Shown here: one piece after another, positions 53,448-61,978 of the stretch
Numbering within the stretch: the first letter of the stretch is position 1
Layout: every line of letters starts with the position of its first letter
Assembly (NCBI GenBank): GCA_033765345.1
Contig: JANRIC010000136.1
Span: 4,576 to 68,575, forward strand
DNA from: JANRIC01 sp033765345
Lineage (GTDB): Bacteria > Bacteroidota > Bacteroidia > Cytophagales > Microscillaceae
DNA length: 64,000 bases
Reading direction: 5' to 3'
Made by a program: the position numbers and the translations under genes
The notes under the pieces: generated by a model
What the model was told of the DNA's origin: nothing
The model's input: the letters and a program-made list of their open reading frames with translations, nothing else
Databases searched by the model: none

Positions 53448-55940
53448 ATGTTAAATACAAATCTGGTTTTAAAGATTTGCATCATTGGATATTGCATTTT
53501 TTTAATCCCCATGATGAAAAAGGTAAATGCTCAAACCTATCAATGGGGTATCGGTATGGGAGGTTCTAGGGCAGATCAACTCAATGATATGACCGTAGAC
53601 ACACAGGGGAATGTGTATGTAATTGGTAATTTTCAAAAAGAACTTAGTTTGGATGCTTCGCTGATTGCTCAAAGCTTACAGAGTAAAGGAAAAGATGACG
53701 TAGTGGTAGCCAAATATGATAGTTTGGGCAGATTGGTTTGGGCTTTTCCAATTGGCGGGTCAGGGAAAGACATTGGAAACAGCATAAGTTTGGATTTTGC
53801 AGGGAATTTTTATATTACCGGTAGTTTTGAGGGTACTGTTGATTTTGATCCGGCAGATGAAACTACCAAAATCTTGGATAGCCAAAGCGGTGCTGATGCT
53901 TTTTTGGCAAAATATGATACCTCTGGGCATTTTATGTGGGGCTTTCAGATTGGTGGCCAAGAAGGCATTGGAAGCGGTAGTCAAGTAAAAGTACACACAG
54001 ACGGGAGCGTATTCCTGTCTGGTTATTTTGGAGGTCCCGCAGATTTTGATCCTGGCAGCAAAGAACTCACTCTGCACCCAACTGGTGCCTTCGTAGCCCG
54101 TTATGATTCAAAAGCCGCCCTACTTTGGGCATTTGCACTCAGCGATAATGAAGGCGTATTAGGCATTGAAGATATGGCACTTGATTTTCAGGGTAATGTT
54201 CACCTTACTGGCTACATCGGCGGACGCATTGATTTTTCCAACAATACAAGCCCACGATATATAACAGCCAAAGGAGTGTCAGATATTTTTGTGGCTAAAT
54301 ACGACAGAAATGCCAATTTTCAATGGGGTTTTGGAGTCGGAGATGCCAATGGAGTGGCCAATGCTCAGTCAATCGCAGTGGATAAAGTCGGGAATGTAGC
54401 CCTTACGGGGTTTTATTTTGGAAAAATGGATTTTGACCCCGGATCAGCTACCCGAAATCTAAGCAGTAACCAAAGTGCCAATATCTTCCTGGTCGAGTAC
54501 ACCAAAACCGGACAATACCTCTGGGCAAAGTCTTTGGGTTCGGACCAGGAAGGAGATGCCGGCACTGACCTGGTATTCGATGATGCTGCCAATCTTTATG
54601 TGAGCGGTTATTTTGGGGGAAAAATGGATGCTGACCCCGGAACTGCCCAAAATTTGTTCAGCAGCAATCGCTTGGCTGATATCTTTGTAATTAAATTTAA
54701 CCCCAAAGGAGATCATCAATGGGCTTTTAAAGTAGGGGGCGTTGATTTTGACAGAAGCCATGCCATGGCTTTAGACACTGATCGAGGCCTCTACTTGGGC
54801 GGGTATTTTAGGCAAAAGATCAGCTTGAACCCCACAAACACTGAAACTACCCTGATTAGCCGTGGAGATAGGGATATGTTTTTTGTCAAATATCAACAAG
54901 CCCCCCCCTCTACCTTTTATGTGGAGAGTTTTGTACTTTATGATGCAGACAAGGATATTCCATTACAAACCATCAAAGACGGAGATGTCATAGATATAAA
55001 CCCGTTTAACACCCTGAATTTTTCCGTATTGGTCAATACAGTACCTCCCACAGTGGGCAGCCTTGAAATTATTCTGGAAGGAGGATTCAATCGTAAACAA
55101 TTAGAAAATTCAGGACCTTATACACTTTTTGGGGATAATGGAACAGGCAATTTAAGCGGTTCTACCTTTTGCCCGGACTCATACAGCTTGTTTGCACAAC
55201 CCTATTCACTTGTCTTTAAAGGTGGTAGTTTGGGTGAAGGCAAAGGCGTGAGTTTTCGTTTACAAGGGGGAGGTTTGATTGACACCCTCATGCTTCTTAA
55301 TGCAGATACTGATCTCAATATTCGCCCATTTGTCAATAATGACACGATTAATCTAGCCCTTACAGGAGCCAATCTGAGCTTTAGGGCTGCAACAACCTGC
55401 GCTAGTGGTGTATTTTTCGAAATGCGTGACAGTGCAGGCAAAGTTTTAATTTCTCGTTCCGAACAAACAGCTCCCTTTGCACTATTGGGGGACAATCCTA
55501 CCGGAAACTATCACCCTTGGACTCCAACACCCGGAAAGTATTCGCTTTTGGTCAGGTCTTTTATCAATACTGGTTCTACTCCTGTCAGGGGTGTAAACAA
55601 AGTATATAATTTTACAGTGATTGAAAATCTACCCGAACCTGAGCCTGTTCAGGATTCTTTGGTCTCTGAAATTACGCCTGTACAGAAAGTATACCCGAAT
55701 CCAAGCTTGGATAATAAAATTAATCTCCTGTTTAAACCATTGCCTCATGAAAACATCGTATTGCAGGTTGCCAATAGCTATGGAGAAGTGGTTTTTCAGG
55801 AAAAAATACAGCCAGGCAATGATCAACTTGAGTATCAACTGGATTTGAATAAGAGCGGACTGGCACAAGGGATGTATTTTGTGACTGTGTGGTTGAATGG
55901 CAAAGCCGTACAAAATTATAGAATTGTCAAATACAATTAA
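53448..55940 (+). CDS. T9SS-sorted protein with SBBP-type beta-propeller repeats
   Basis: The 830-residue protein has a signal peptide (ICIIGYCIFLIPMM...VNAQ). It then has about nine SBBP repeats of 50-55 residues (DVVVAKYDSLGRLVWAFPIG, NSISLDFAGNFYITGSFEGT, IFVAKYDRNANFQWGFGVGD), which form a beta propeller. Two beta-sandwich modules lie between about 490 and 730. A type A T9SS sorting domain closes the protein (VYPNPSLDNKINLLF, YGEVVFQEKIQPG, GMYFVTVWLNGKAVQNYRIV). It is probably a secreted or surface protein; the ligand is unknown. Confidence 0.9.
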   Translation: MLNTNLVLKICIIGYCIFLIPMMKKVNAQTYQWGIGMGGSRADQLNDMTVDTQGNVYVIGNFQKELSLDASLIAQSLQSKGKDDVVVAKYDSLGRLVWAFPIGGSGKDIGNSISLDFAGNFYITGSFEGTVDFDPADETTKILDSQSGADAFLAKYDTSGHFMWGFQIGGQEGIGSGSQVKVHTDGSVFLSGYFGGPADFDPGSKELTLHPTGAFVARYDSKAALLWAFALSDNEGVLGIEDMALDFQGNVHLTGYIGGRIDFSNNTSPRYITAKGVSDIFVAKYDRNANFQWGFGVGDANGVANAQSIAVDKVGNVALTGFYFGKMDFDPGSATRNLSSNQSANIFLVEYTKTGQYLWAKSLGSDQEGDAGTDLVFDDAANLYVSGYFGGKMDADPGTAQNLFSSNRLADIFVIKFNPKGDHQWAFKVGGVDFDRSHAMALDTDRGLYLGGYFRQKISLNPTNTETTLISRGDRDMFFVKYQQAPPSTFYVESFVLYDADKDIPLQTIKDGDVIDINPFNTLNFSVLVNTVPPTVGSLEIILEGGFNRKQLENSGPYTLFGDNGTGNLSGSTFCPDSYSLFAQPYSLVFKGGSLGEGKGVSFRLQGGGLIDTLMLLNADTDLNIRPFVNNDTINLALTGANLSFRAATTCASGVFFEMRDSAGKVLISRSEQTAPFALLGDNPTGNYHPWTPTPGKYSLLVRSFINTGSTPVRGVNKVYNFTVIENLPEPEPVQDSLVSEITPVQKVYPNPSLDNKINLLFKPLPHENIVLQVANSYGEVVFQEKIQPGNDQLEYQLDLNKSGLAQGMYFVTVWLNGKAVQNYRIVKYN

Positions 55941-55967
55941 TGCCTCGATGAACCTGAGGTATTTTGT

Positions 55968-56006
55968 AAAAAAAGTCGATAAGAATACCTATCGACTTTT
56001 TCTTTT
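55968..56006. terminator. Terminator between SBBP gene and beta-barrel gene
   Basis: The stem AAAAGTCGATA/TATCGACTTTT is flanked by A and T runs on both sides and lies between convergent genes, so it can serve both. Confidence 0.9.
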
Positions 56007-56029
56007 TAAGAAATATTTTAAGAGAGAAT

Positions 56030-56554
56030 TTATTTCCTGCCTATACCAAATTTCACACCAAAAGCCAATACTCCTTGATCAGCTTCACCAAGTACGTATT
56101 TGAATTCAATAAAAGGATTTACTACTTTGAGGTTAAAATCAACCCCCCCACCAATATTTAAACCCAACTCTGTATTAGAGCCATCTTCATCGAATAAACT
56201 ATTGTCATCGAGTTTAACGGTAAGCGTCGTAAAATTGAGACCTGCTAACACATAAGGGCTTACCAGACCGGAGGGTAAGTCAAATACATAGTTGCCATCA
56301 ACATTAACAGACCATACCGTGACTTTAAGTCCGCCTGATTTTTCAGGAAAAAAATAATCAACTCCAGGTGCTATTCGCCAGTTGCCAAAACGAAAAGTAG
56401 CCCTGCCGTTTAGTCCTAGTTGTTCTACCTCGGTACCGTAGATCAAACCACCTCCCAGATGGATGCCTACCTGAGCTTTAGATAAAGAAGAAAATGCAAA
56501 CACAAAAATTGCGGAGAGCAATAGTTTGTAAATAAAATTAATTAATTTTTGCAT
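56030..56554 (-). CDS. Outer membrane beta-barrel protein
   Basis: The 174-residue protein has a signal peptide (LLLSAIFVFAFSSLSKAQ). Alternating amphipathic strands with glycine and aromatic residues follow (VGIHLGGGLIYGTEVEQLG, RATFRFGNWRIAPGVDYFF, PYVLAGLNFTTLTVKL), ending in a strand of GVLAFGVKFGIGRK. This is the pattern of eight-stranded OmpW/porin-family barrels in Bacteroidota. Function is not known. Confidence 0.85.
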   Translation of the reverse strand: MQKLINFIYKLLLSAIFVFAFSSLSKAQVGIHLGGGLIYGTEVEQLGLNGRATFRFGNWRIAPGVDYFFPEKSGGLKVTVWSVNVDGNYVFDLPSGLVSPYVLAGLNFTTLTVKLDDNSLFDEDGSNTELGLNIGGGVDFNLKVVNPFIEFKYVLGEADQGVLAFGVKFGIGRK

Positions 56555-56796
56555 AGATTTGAGATTTTATGATTCATAAGAAAGAAAAATTTCGAGAGCC
56601 AAACTAAATAAAAAAGCCCATAAAGCATCACTCCTAAGCTCTAAAAATTAATAATATCGTAAAAAAGCTTGTTTTTTTACATCCACAGTAAGTATTATTT
56701 CTTAAAAATCAGAAATTTTTGGATTTTAGATACTGTGGTTTTTGTACTTTCTCAAAAGAAAGCAGCCGTTTTTTTTTAATGCCTCTATTCGCAGCT

Positions 56797-56804
56797 TATA
56801 TTTG
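56797..56804 (+). promoter_or_regulatory. Candidate -7 element of the OmpA-lipoprotein gene
   Basis: TATATTTG matches TAnnTTTG. A T run (TTTT at 56774-56777) sits at the correct 19-nt spacing for the -33 box, one base off TTTG. The predicted leader is about 20 nt. Confidence 0.55.
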
Positions 56805-56830
56805 TCATTTAAAACTTTAAATCAATTTAC

Positions 56831-57679
56831 ATGAAAAAACTACTCTTTTTTTTAATTTGCCTTGTCGCTATGGCATCTTGTGTGACCAAAAAAGCATATA
56901 CTGAGCTTCAGAAGCAATGCAATGCTAAAGACTCCATCTTGGTCAAAACCCGTACCGAACTAAACGAATCTAACCGCAGCAATACCGGACTTGAGAGCGA
57001 CCTAAAAGGCTCTCAGAACCAAATTCGCTTGATGGAAAGCCAGATCAATGACCTAAAAACAACCAACACCAATTTGCTGGAGCGTGTATCCGAGCTTTCG
57101 CGTATGGGACAGACAGGACTGGAAACACTCAAAGAGCAAAATAAATTTATCCAAGACCTCACTAATAAAATTCAACAAAAAGATTCGTTGAATTTGATTC
57201 TAGCTACCAATTTGAAGCGTTCTCTAGACGATGTCAACGATCCAGATATTGACGTGAATGTACTCAAAGGCGTTGTGTATATTTCAATTGCCGATAAATT
57301 GTTGTTTAAATCCGGCAGTGCTGAGATTAATCCTAGTGCAGCCACCGTGCTTGGCAAAGTAGCCAAAGTCATCAACGACCACAAAGAACTGGATGTACTT
57401 ATAGAAGGGCATACCGATAATCGTCCCATTTCCACATCCTGTATGAAAGATAACTGGGATTTGAGTGCTTTGCGCTCTACTTCTGTGGTGAGGTTGTTGC
57501 AATCAAAGTACGCCGTTGCCCCAGAAAGAATGACTGCTGGTGGGCGTTCGGAGTATGTACCCAAAGAACCCAATGATACTGAAAAAGGGCGATCCGTCAA
57601 TCGTCGCACCAATATTATCATCACCCCGAAATTGGATCAATTTTACGAATTGTTACAAGCTGAAGGAGCCAAGAAATAA
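56831..57679 (+). CDS. OmpA-family lipoprotein
   Basis: The 282-residue protein has a lipoprotein signal (LLFFLICLVAMASC). A long periplasmic coiled coil follows (about 25-125: TELNESNRSNTGLESDLKG, LMESQINDLKTTNTNLLERV). The C-terminal OmpA domain has LLFKSGSAEINPSAATVLG, DVLIEGHTDNRPI and the DAP-binding Asp/Arg motif NWDLSALRSTSVVR, then NRRTNIIITPK. It anchors the outer membrane to peptidoglycan. Transcription ends at a strong hairpin just after the stop. Confidence 0.93.
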   Translation: MKKLLFFLICLVAMASCVTKKAYTELQKQCNAKDSILVKTRTELNESNRSNTGLESDLKGSQNQIRLMESQINDLKTTNTNLLERVSELSRMGQTGLETLKEQNKFIQDLTNKIQQKDSLNLILATNLKRSLDDVNDPDIDVNVLKGVVYISIADKLLFKSGSAEINPSAATVLGKVAKVINDHKELDVLIEGHTDNRPISTSCMKDNWDLSALRSTSVVRLLQSKYAVAPERMTAGGRSEYVPKEPNDTEKGRSVNRRTNIIITPKLDQFYELLQAEGAKK

Positions 57680-57685
57680 AAAACA

Positions 57686-57717
57686 AAACCCGGTTTGTAG
57701 CATTACAAACCGGGTTT
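57686..57717 (+). terminator. Intrinsic terminator of the OmpA-lipoprotein gene
   Basis: A perfect 14-bp stem (AAACCCGGTTTGTA and TACAAACCGGGTTT) with a 4-nt loop lies 6 bp after the stop codon. It could also serve the convergent desaturase gene. Confidence 0.93.
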
Positions 57718-57751
57718 ATTAGATCTACAAACCAAGTGGTTTGAGAAAATA

Positions 57752-58678
57752 TCAATGAGTCACCAAATCCTGATTCTGATTTTCTAGGTGTGCATATTTG
57801 ACTTTATGGGGTACACCTTTGAGCTCCCAAACCAATCCCAACCACGACATCACTTTCAACACATAAAAAGTAATGTCAATTTCCCACCAGAAAAACCCTT
57901 GTCTTACCGTAGATTGATAGTAGTGATGGTTATTATGCCAGCCTTCTCCTAATGTGACCAGTGCCAACCAAAGGCTGTTTCTGGATTCGTCACCAGTTTT
58001 ATATCTTTGGCGACCGATTTTGTGCATCAAAGAATTGATAGAGAAGGTTCCGTGGAATAAAAGCACCGTGCTTAAGAAGAAACCAGCTACTAGGGTTGAC
58101 CATCCCTGAGTAAATAAACCCTCCAGAGTTCCTCCACCATTGACCAAACCTCCCAACAAAAACACCATGACTCCCAACGTAATCGGAGGTAGAAAGTGGT
58201 TTTTATCAATCCAACGTATCTCAGGAAACTTAGCAAAGTCGCCAATCACCTTAAAATTCGTTTCATCAAAATCTCTGCTCATAATCCATCCGATATGCGA
58301 ATACCAAAAACCGTATATTTTGGCCGAATGTGGGTCCTGTGGTGTATCGCTGTGTTTGTGATGACTACGGTGATGAGCAGCCCACCAAAGTACGCCGCGT
58401 TGCACAGAAGTTTCGGCCATAAAAGCCAGAAAAAACTGAAATATGCGGGAGGTTCTGAATGTACGGTGAGAGAAATAACGATGATACGCTGCAGTTACGA
58501 AAAACATCCTTATAAAATATAAGGAAAAACATACGATCCAATCAAATAAAGTTGCTCCCGTCCAGATGAGTAGAAGAGGTAGCAAATGAAATGTGATGAT
58601 GCCTGCACTGTATGAAACGGAGATCTTACCTCTGATTTCTTTCTCTGCGGGCTGAGTGGTGGTTTGTTCCTGAGACAT
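57752..58678 (-). CDS. Acyl-CoA/phospholipid delta-9 fatty acid desaturase
   Basis: The 308-residue membrane di-iron enzyme has all three histidine boxes: HRYFSHRTF (HxxxxH), HRSHHKHSD (HxxHH) and HNNHHYYQS (HxxHH). Four hydrophobic segments surround them (IITFHLLPLLLIWTGATLF, FYVLKVMSWLGL). The architecture matches stearoyl-CoA 9-desaturase (DesC/OLE1 type), which introduces a cis double bond and adjusts membrane fluidity. It is convergent with the OmpA-lipoprotein gene. Confidence 0.93.
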   Translation of the reverse strand: MSQEQTTTQPAEKEIRGKISVSYSAGIITFHLLPLLLIWTGATLFDWIVCFSLYFIRMFFVTAAYHRYFSHRTFRTSRIFQFFLAFMAETSVQRGVLWWAAHHRSHHKHSDTPQDPHSAKIYGFWYSHIGWIMSRDFDETNFKVIGDFAKFPEIRWIDKNHFLPPITLGVMVFLLGGLVNGGGTLEGLFTQGWSTLVAGFFLSTVLLFHGTFSINSLMHKIGRQRYKTGDESRNSLWLALVTLGEGWHNNHHYYQSTVRQGFFWWEIDITFYVLKVMSWLGLVWELKGVPHKVKYAHLENQNQDLVTH

Positions 58679-59000
58679 GTGGACTAAATAAAAGAATTAA
58701 CATTAAAATCACAATAATACAAAAATAAACGATAAATCGGAATATTTTCCTGATCTTAAAAATTTATTCAAGAACGCAGCGATTTATGGATTGGTATGTT
58801 TATTTTAAAAATATCAGCACAGTTCTGCTTTTTCACTATATTTATATTCTTGTCCCTGCTTAATTCATAGGTTCAGCATTGCATTTTTATTTAACACTAC
58901 CTCAATAAAACACAGATGATACAGATTTTACGGATTTAACACGGATTTATCGATTATATCTGTTTTCTTATAAATAGGGTACAACTTGAATTAATTAATC

Positions 59001-59143
59001 CATAGAACTTTGCAGAATGTATACCCAGATTAAAGTGATTTGCCTGATTTTCCTGATTGATTAGCTTGATTATTAATGATTAAAGAGTTAAAATTTCGGA
59101 AAACCACTTCGGTTTGAGTATAAATAGAACTTTGCAGAATGTA
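59001..59143. repeat. 21-bp tandem repeat split by mobile element
   Basis: The unit AATAGAACTTTGCAGAATGTA appears at 59123-59143. A copy with one substitution, beginning CATAGAAC, lies at 59001-59021, directly before the 103-bp element. Without the element and one TA the two copies would be adjacent. Confidence 0.85.
59020..59122. repeat. 103-bp inverted-repeat element, copy 5
   Basis: It has the same orientation as copies 1 and 3 and is more diverged internally (AAAGTGATTTGCC near the start, TTAAAATTTCGG near the end). The ends TATACCCAG and GAGTATA are intact. It sits at the TA junction of a 21-bp tandem repeat. Confidence 0.9.
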
Positions 59144-59171
59144 AATAGGGATTTGTAGGATACACATTTGC

Positions 59172-59332
59172 ACTCCCGACACCTCACTCCCGACTCCCGA
59201 CACCTCACTCCCAACTCCCAACTCCAGACACCTCACTCCCGACTCCCGACTCCCGACTCCCGACACCTCACTCCCAACTCCCAACTCCAGACACCTCACT
59301 CCCGACTCCCGACTCCCGACACCTCACTCCTA
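59172..59332. repeat. Heptanucleotide tandem array
   Basis: Twenty-three consecutive 7-bp units run without a phase break. They are variants of ACTCCCG (ACTCCCA, ACTCCAG, ACACCTC, ACTCCTA). A higher-order period of nine units (63 bp) is visible: the block ACACCTC-ACTCCCA twice-ACTCCAG-ACACCTC recurs, followed by four and then three ACTCCCG units. It lies about 105 bp upstream of the eCIS-core operon. Confidence 0.95.
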
Positions 59333-59436
59333 AAGTTTTATTCACGAAAATTGTCAAAAAACCAAAAAAAATAAAAATCCAGTAGGATTATTTCACTAAA
59401 AACCCTATCTTCGTTCATAATCAAAATCTTACTCTT

Positions 59437-61122
59437 TTGGAACAGTCTTCAGAACAACACAAGGATAATTCCTCCCCTAAAAAATCAGCAGACAAAAAAA
59501 ATAATTCTGCCCAACAACCTTCCTTTGGGAATCCTTTTCAAACATTTGGCAAACCAGGGCAAAATGCTGAAAATGCTTTTCTAAAAGCGCAATCCAAAAC
59601 CCAGACACTTGGAAAACAAAACAATCACGCCATAGCTCAAACTAAATTACACTCACTCGCTCAACAAAACGATCATGAAGTTGCTCAGTCCAAACTTCAA
59701 AGCTTGGCAGCCAGCAACCCTTTCCTAAACTTACAAGCCAAATTGAGCATTGGCTCTCCAGATGATCCTTATGAACGAGAAGCCGACCAAATTGCTCATC
59801 AGGTCGTACAATCACCTACTCCTGTTCAAACCAAATGTGCCGCTTGTGGGCATCCAGGTTTTGTTCAAACCAAATCACTGGCTTCCAAAATCACACCTCT
59901 AGGAGCTGGTTTTGCACAAAAAAAATGTAGCTCCTGCCAACAAGAAGAGGAACAATTACAGGCTAAATTTATACAAAAAAAATCGGCAGGCGATCACTTA
60001 GAGAGCCAAATTCAGCAATCCAAAGGAGGTGGCTCACCCATGGATTCCAACACAGCTTCTTGGATGAGTAGTCAGTTTGGAGCTGATTTTAGCAACGTAC
60101 GCATTCACAACGACTCGAGATCAGCTCAAATGAACCAGGATTTGGGCGCAAGAGCTTTTACTGTCGGGAACGACATCCATTTTAATCATGGCCAATATCA
60201 TCCCGGCTCACAAGATGGGCAAAAACTTTTGGCTCACGAGCTGACACACGTAGTACAACAAAACGGGGCAGGCACTCAAATCCAACGTGATCTTGCCATC
60301 GAGCCTCCCAACCCGGATGCCATCGCCAGAGAACTGAGTGAAGAAGAAATCCAAGATGCGATTGCGTATAATACCAGGCGTTTTAAAAATGAAGCCGAAC
60401 TGAGAAACCTCAGAGACGTACTCGGAATTCCCCCAGACCCGGCGGTGATTGACGAAGAGTTAATTTTAGCCGTTGTACAATGGCAGGCAGAAAATAATCT
60501 TACCCAAGATGGAAAAATTGGCCCACGTCTAGCCCGAGTAATTGGGCGAGAAATGCTCGCAGAATCAAGCTTAGACCCCAGCCAAAGAAGCCCTGCAATC
60601 AGAATGCTTGAGAGAGGCATTACGCTTTATTTTACAAACAATCGCTACAATGATACCGCAAATACCTCTCAAAAACTCATTGGTTTTAATGTATTTATTC
60701 CCGAAGGTCTGAATATGCGGGACTATGCCCTGGTAAATTTCCTGAGAGGCCGGCTACTTTTTATGCCTGGGCCTACCTCTCCTACCGTGCAAATGTATGG
60801 TTCCAATGTACCTTTTAACTTTCCCAGCGAACAGGTAGATTCCGTGGATGCAGACCCCATTTATTGGAGTGATGCCTCTGCACGTTGGAATTATAGCACA
60901 TCTGGCAGGGTGTTTTCGGCTACTGATGATCCCGGAAGGCCTAATCACGTATTCAACCCTGGTGATACCGCCGATGTACATTTCAGAATAGGCGTGTTCA
61001 GAATCAGTGACTTACCCGCTACTACATCAGGCAATGTAGGAAGTGCCAGACCCATTGTATCGGCTAATTGGCGTTTTTCAGTGGCAAGAGATGCAAGCAC
61101 AGGAGTCATCTCCCATCCTTAA
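59437..61122 (+). CDS. eCIS-core (DUF4157) domain protein with HExxH motif and peptidoglycan-binding-like segment
   Basis: The 561-residue protein opens with a Gln/Lys/Ser-rich disordered region containing a 16-residue duplication (HAIAQTKLHSLAQQ, HEVAQSKLQSLAAS). The DUF4157 signature comes in two parts: SIGSPDDPYEREADQIA (about 105-121), and the core (about 200-275) with FGADFSNVRIHNDS, ARAFTVGNDIHFNHGQY and LLAHELTHVVQQ, whose His267-Glu268-His271 forms HExxH. Two CxxC pairs lie between them. Residues about 338-372 resemble a peptidoglycan-binding helix bundle, and about 375-561 are of unknown fold. The domain is common in effectors and accessory proteins of extracellular contractile injection systems. 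The start is a TTG; no ATG is available. It is co-transcribed with the next lipoprotein gene. Confidence 0.82.
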   Translation: MEQSSEQHKDNSSPKKSADKKNNSAQQPSFGNPFQTFGKPGQNAENAFLKAQSKTQTLGKQNNHAIAQTKLHSLAQQNDHEVAQSKLQSLAASNPFLNLQAKLSIGSPDDPYEREADQIAHQVVQSPTPVQTKCAACGHPGFVQTKSLASKITPLGAGFAQKKCSSCQQEEEQLQAKFIQKKSAGDHLESQIQQSKGGGSPMDSNTASWMSSQFGADFSNVRIHNDSRSAQMNQDLGARAFTVGNDIHFNHGQYHPGSQDGQKLLAHELTHVVQQNGAGTQIQRDLAIEPPNPDAIARELSEEEIQDAIAYNTRRFKNEAELRNLRDVLGIPPDPAVIDEELILAVVQWQAENNLTQDGKIGPRLARVIGREMLAESSLDPSQRSPAIRMLERGITLYFTNNRYNDTANTSQKLIGFNVFIPEGLNMRDYALVNFLRGRLLFMPGPTSPTVQMYGSNVPFNFPSEQVDSVDADPIYWSDASARWNYSTSGRVFSATDDPGRPNHVFNPGDTADVHFRIGVFRISDLPATTSGNVGSARPIVSANWRFSVARDASTGVISHP

Positions 61123-61139
61123 AACAATGATGAAAAAAC

Positions 61140-61955
61140 ATGAAGCAAATTTTGAAAATATCTTTTAGGATATTATGCCTCTCGTTTTGGATGTTTTCTT
61201 GTCAATCTTCTGAAAGCAATACACACACAAAAGAAGTAGCCAGCACGGAAGAGCAAGAAACACTAAAGCCCAATTCATCAAAACCTAAATATATATTCAC
61301 CGAAGTATATTCTCAGGAGTTTCCCGAAGCAGGCATTCGTCTGAATAATTTACAGGAAGGACAAAAACTTCCCACAGGCAAATTCTTTTTTAATTTCAGT
61401 ACTCACCATTATGAACTTGGCAAAAACACGGTTGATGCCCCGGAAAAAGTATCAATCAATGCCCCAGAAGGGCAACATATTCACTTGATCCTGGATAACA
61501 GCCCTTACAGACCTCAGTCTGAAATTACACTGGATGAAGGTGGGCACGTACTTCTGGCGTTTTTATGCCGATCATATTTCATCAGCCTCAAAAATAAAGA
61601 GGCTTTTGTTTTACGTACTTTTACAGCAGGTAATGCCAAAGCTCCTAATTTTGACCCCAAAGGAGCGCATTTGTTTTACCATCAGCCCAAAGCCGACAAC
61701 CGACTTGCTCCTGGAGATCAACTTTTGCTGGATTTTTATCTGATCAATACCACCCTTGCACCCAATGGCAATAAAGTCAGAGCTACCATCAATGGCGAAA
61801 AACACCTGATTGAAAAATGGACAGCTTATAGCATCGCTGGCTTAGAGAATGGTGATATAAGTATCAAACTCGAGCTCATCGACAAAGATGGGCTTCTCAT
61901 AGAAGGACCTTTTAATGTGGTAGAAAGAACTGTAACCTTAAAAACCATAGAATAA
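61140..61955 (+). CDS. Lipoprotein of unknown function
   Basis: The 271-residue protein has a lipoprotein signal (ILCLSFWMFSC). After a low-complexity linker the body is beta-rich, with IHLILDNSPYRPQSEI, HVLLAFLCRSYFISLKNKEA, GAHLFYHQPKADNRLAPGDQ and DFYLINTTLAPNGNKVRATI. This is typical of a Bacteroidota family sometimes annotated as phosphopeptide-binding protein, without proven function. It begins 17 bp after the eCIS-core gene and ends 23 bp before the oxidoreductase gene, so the three look like one operon. Confidence 0.75.
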   Translation: MKQILKISFRILCLSFWMFSCQSSESNTHTKEVASTEEQETLKPNSSKPKYIFTEVYSQEFPEAGIRLNNLQEGQKLPTGKFFFNFSTHHYELGKNTVDAPEKVSINAPEGQHIHLILDNSPYRPQSEITLDEGGHVLLAFLCRSYFISLKNKEAFVLRTFTAGNAKAPNFDPKGAHLFYHQPKADNRLAPGDQLLLDFYLINTTLAPNGNKVRATINGEKHLIEKWTAYSIAGLENGDISIKLELIDKDGLLIEGPFNVVERTVTLKTIE

Positions 61956-61978
61956 TATACAAATTACTCATCAATAAT

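Larger units (their letters stand above)
58679..59436. other. Repeat-rich spacer of 758 bp
   Basis: There is no gene here. The interval contains a sequence TTTAACACTACC (58890-58901) that matches one end of the element at 63228-63330, a 21-bp tandem repeat split by a copy of the 103-bp element (59001-59143), and a heptanucleotide array (59172-59332). A TAtcTTcG element at 59406-59413 may be the promoter of the downstream operon. Confidence 0.75.

Noticed and set aside
59172..59332. Possible CRISPR array
   Set aside because: Units are 7 bp with no spacers; it is a simple tandem repeat.
59168..59374. Open frames on both strands through the heptanucleotide array (RHLTPDS repeats)
   Set aside because: A 7-bp repeat gives a 7-residue periodic translation in every frame; no start context or family, so treated as non-coding.
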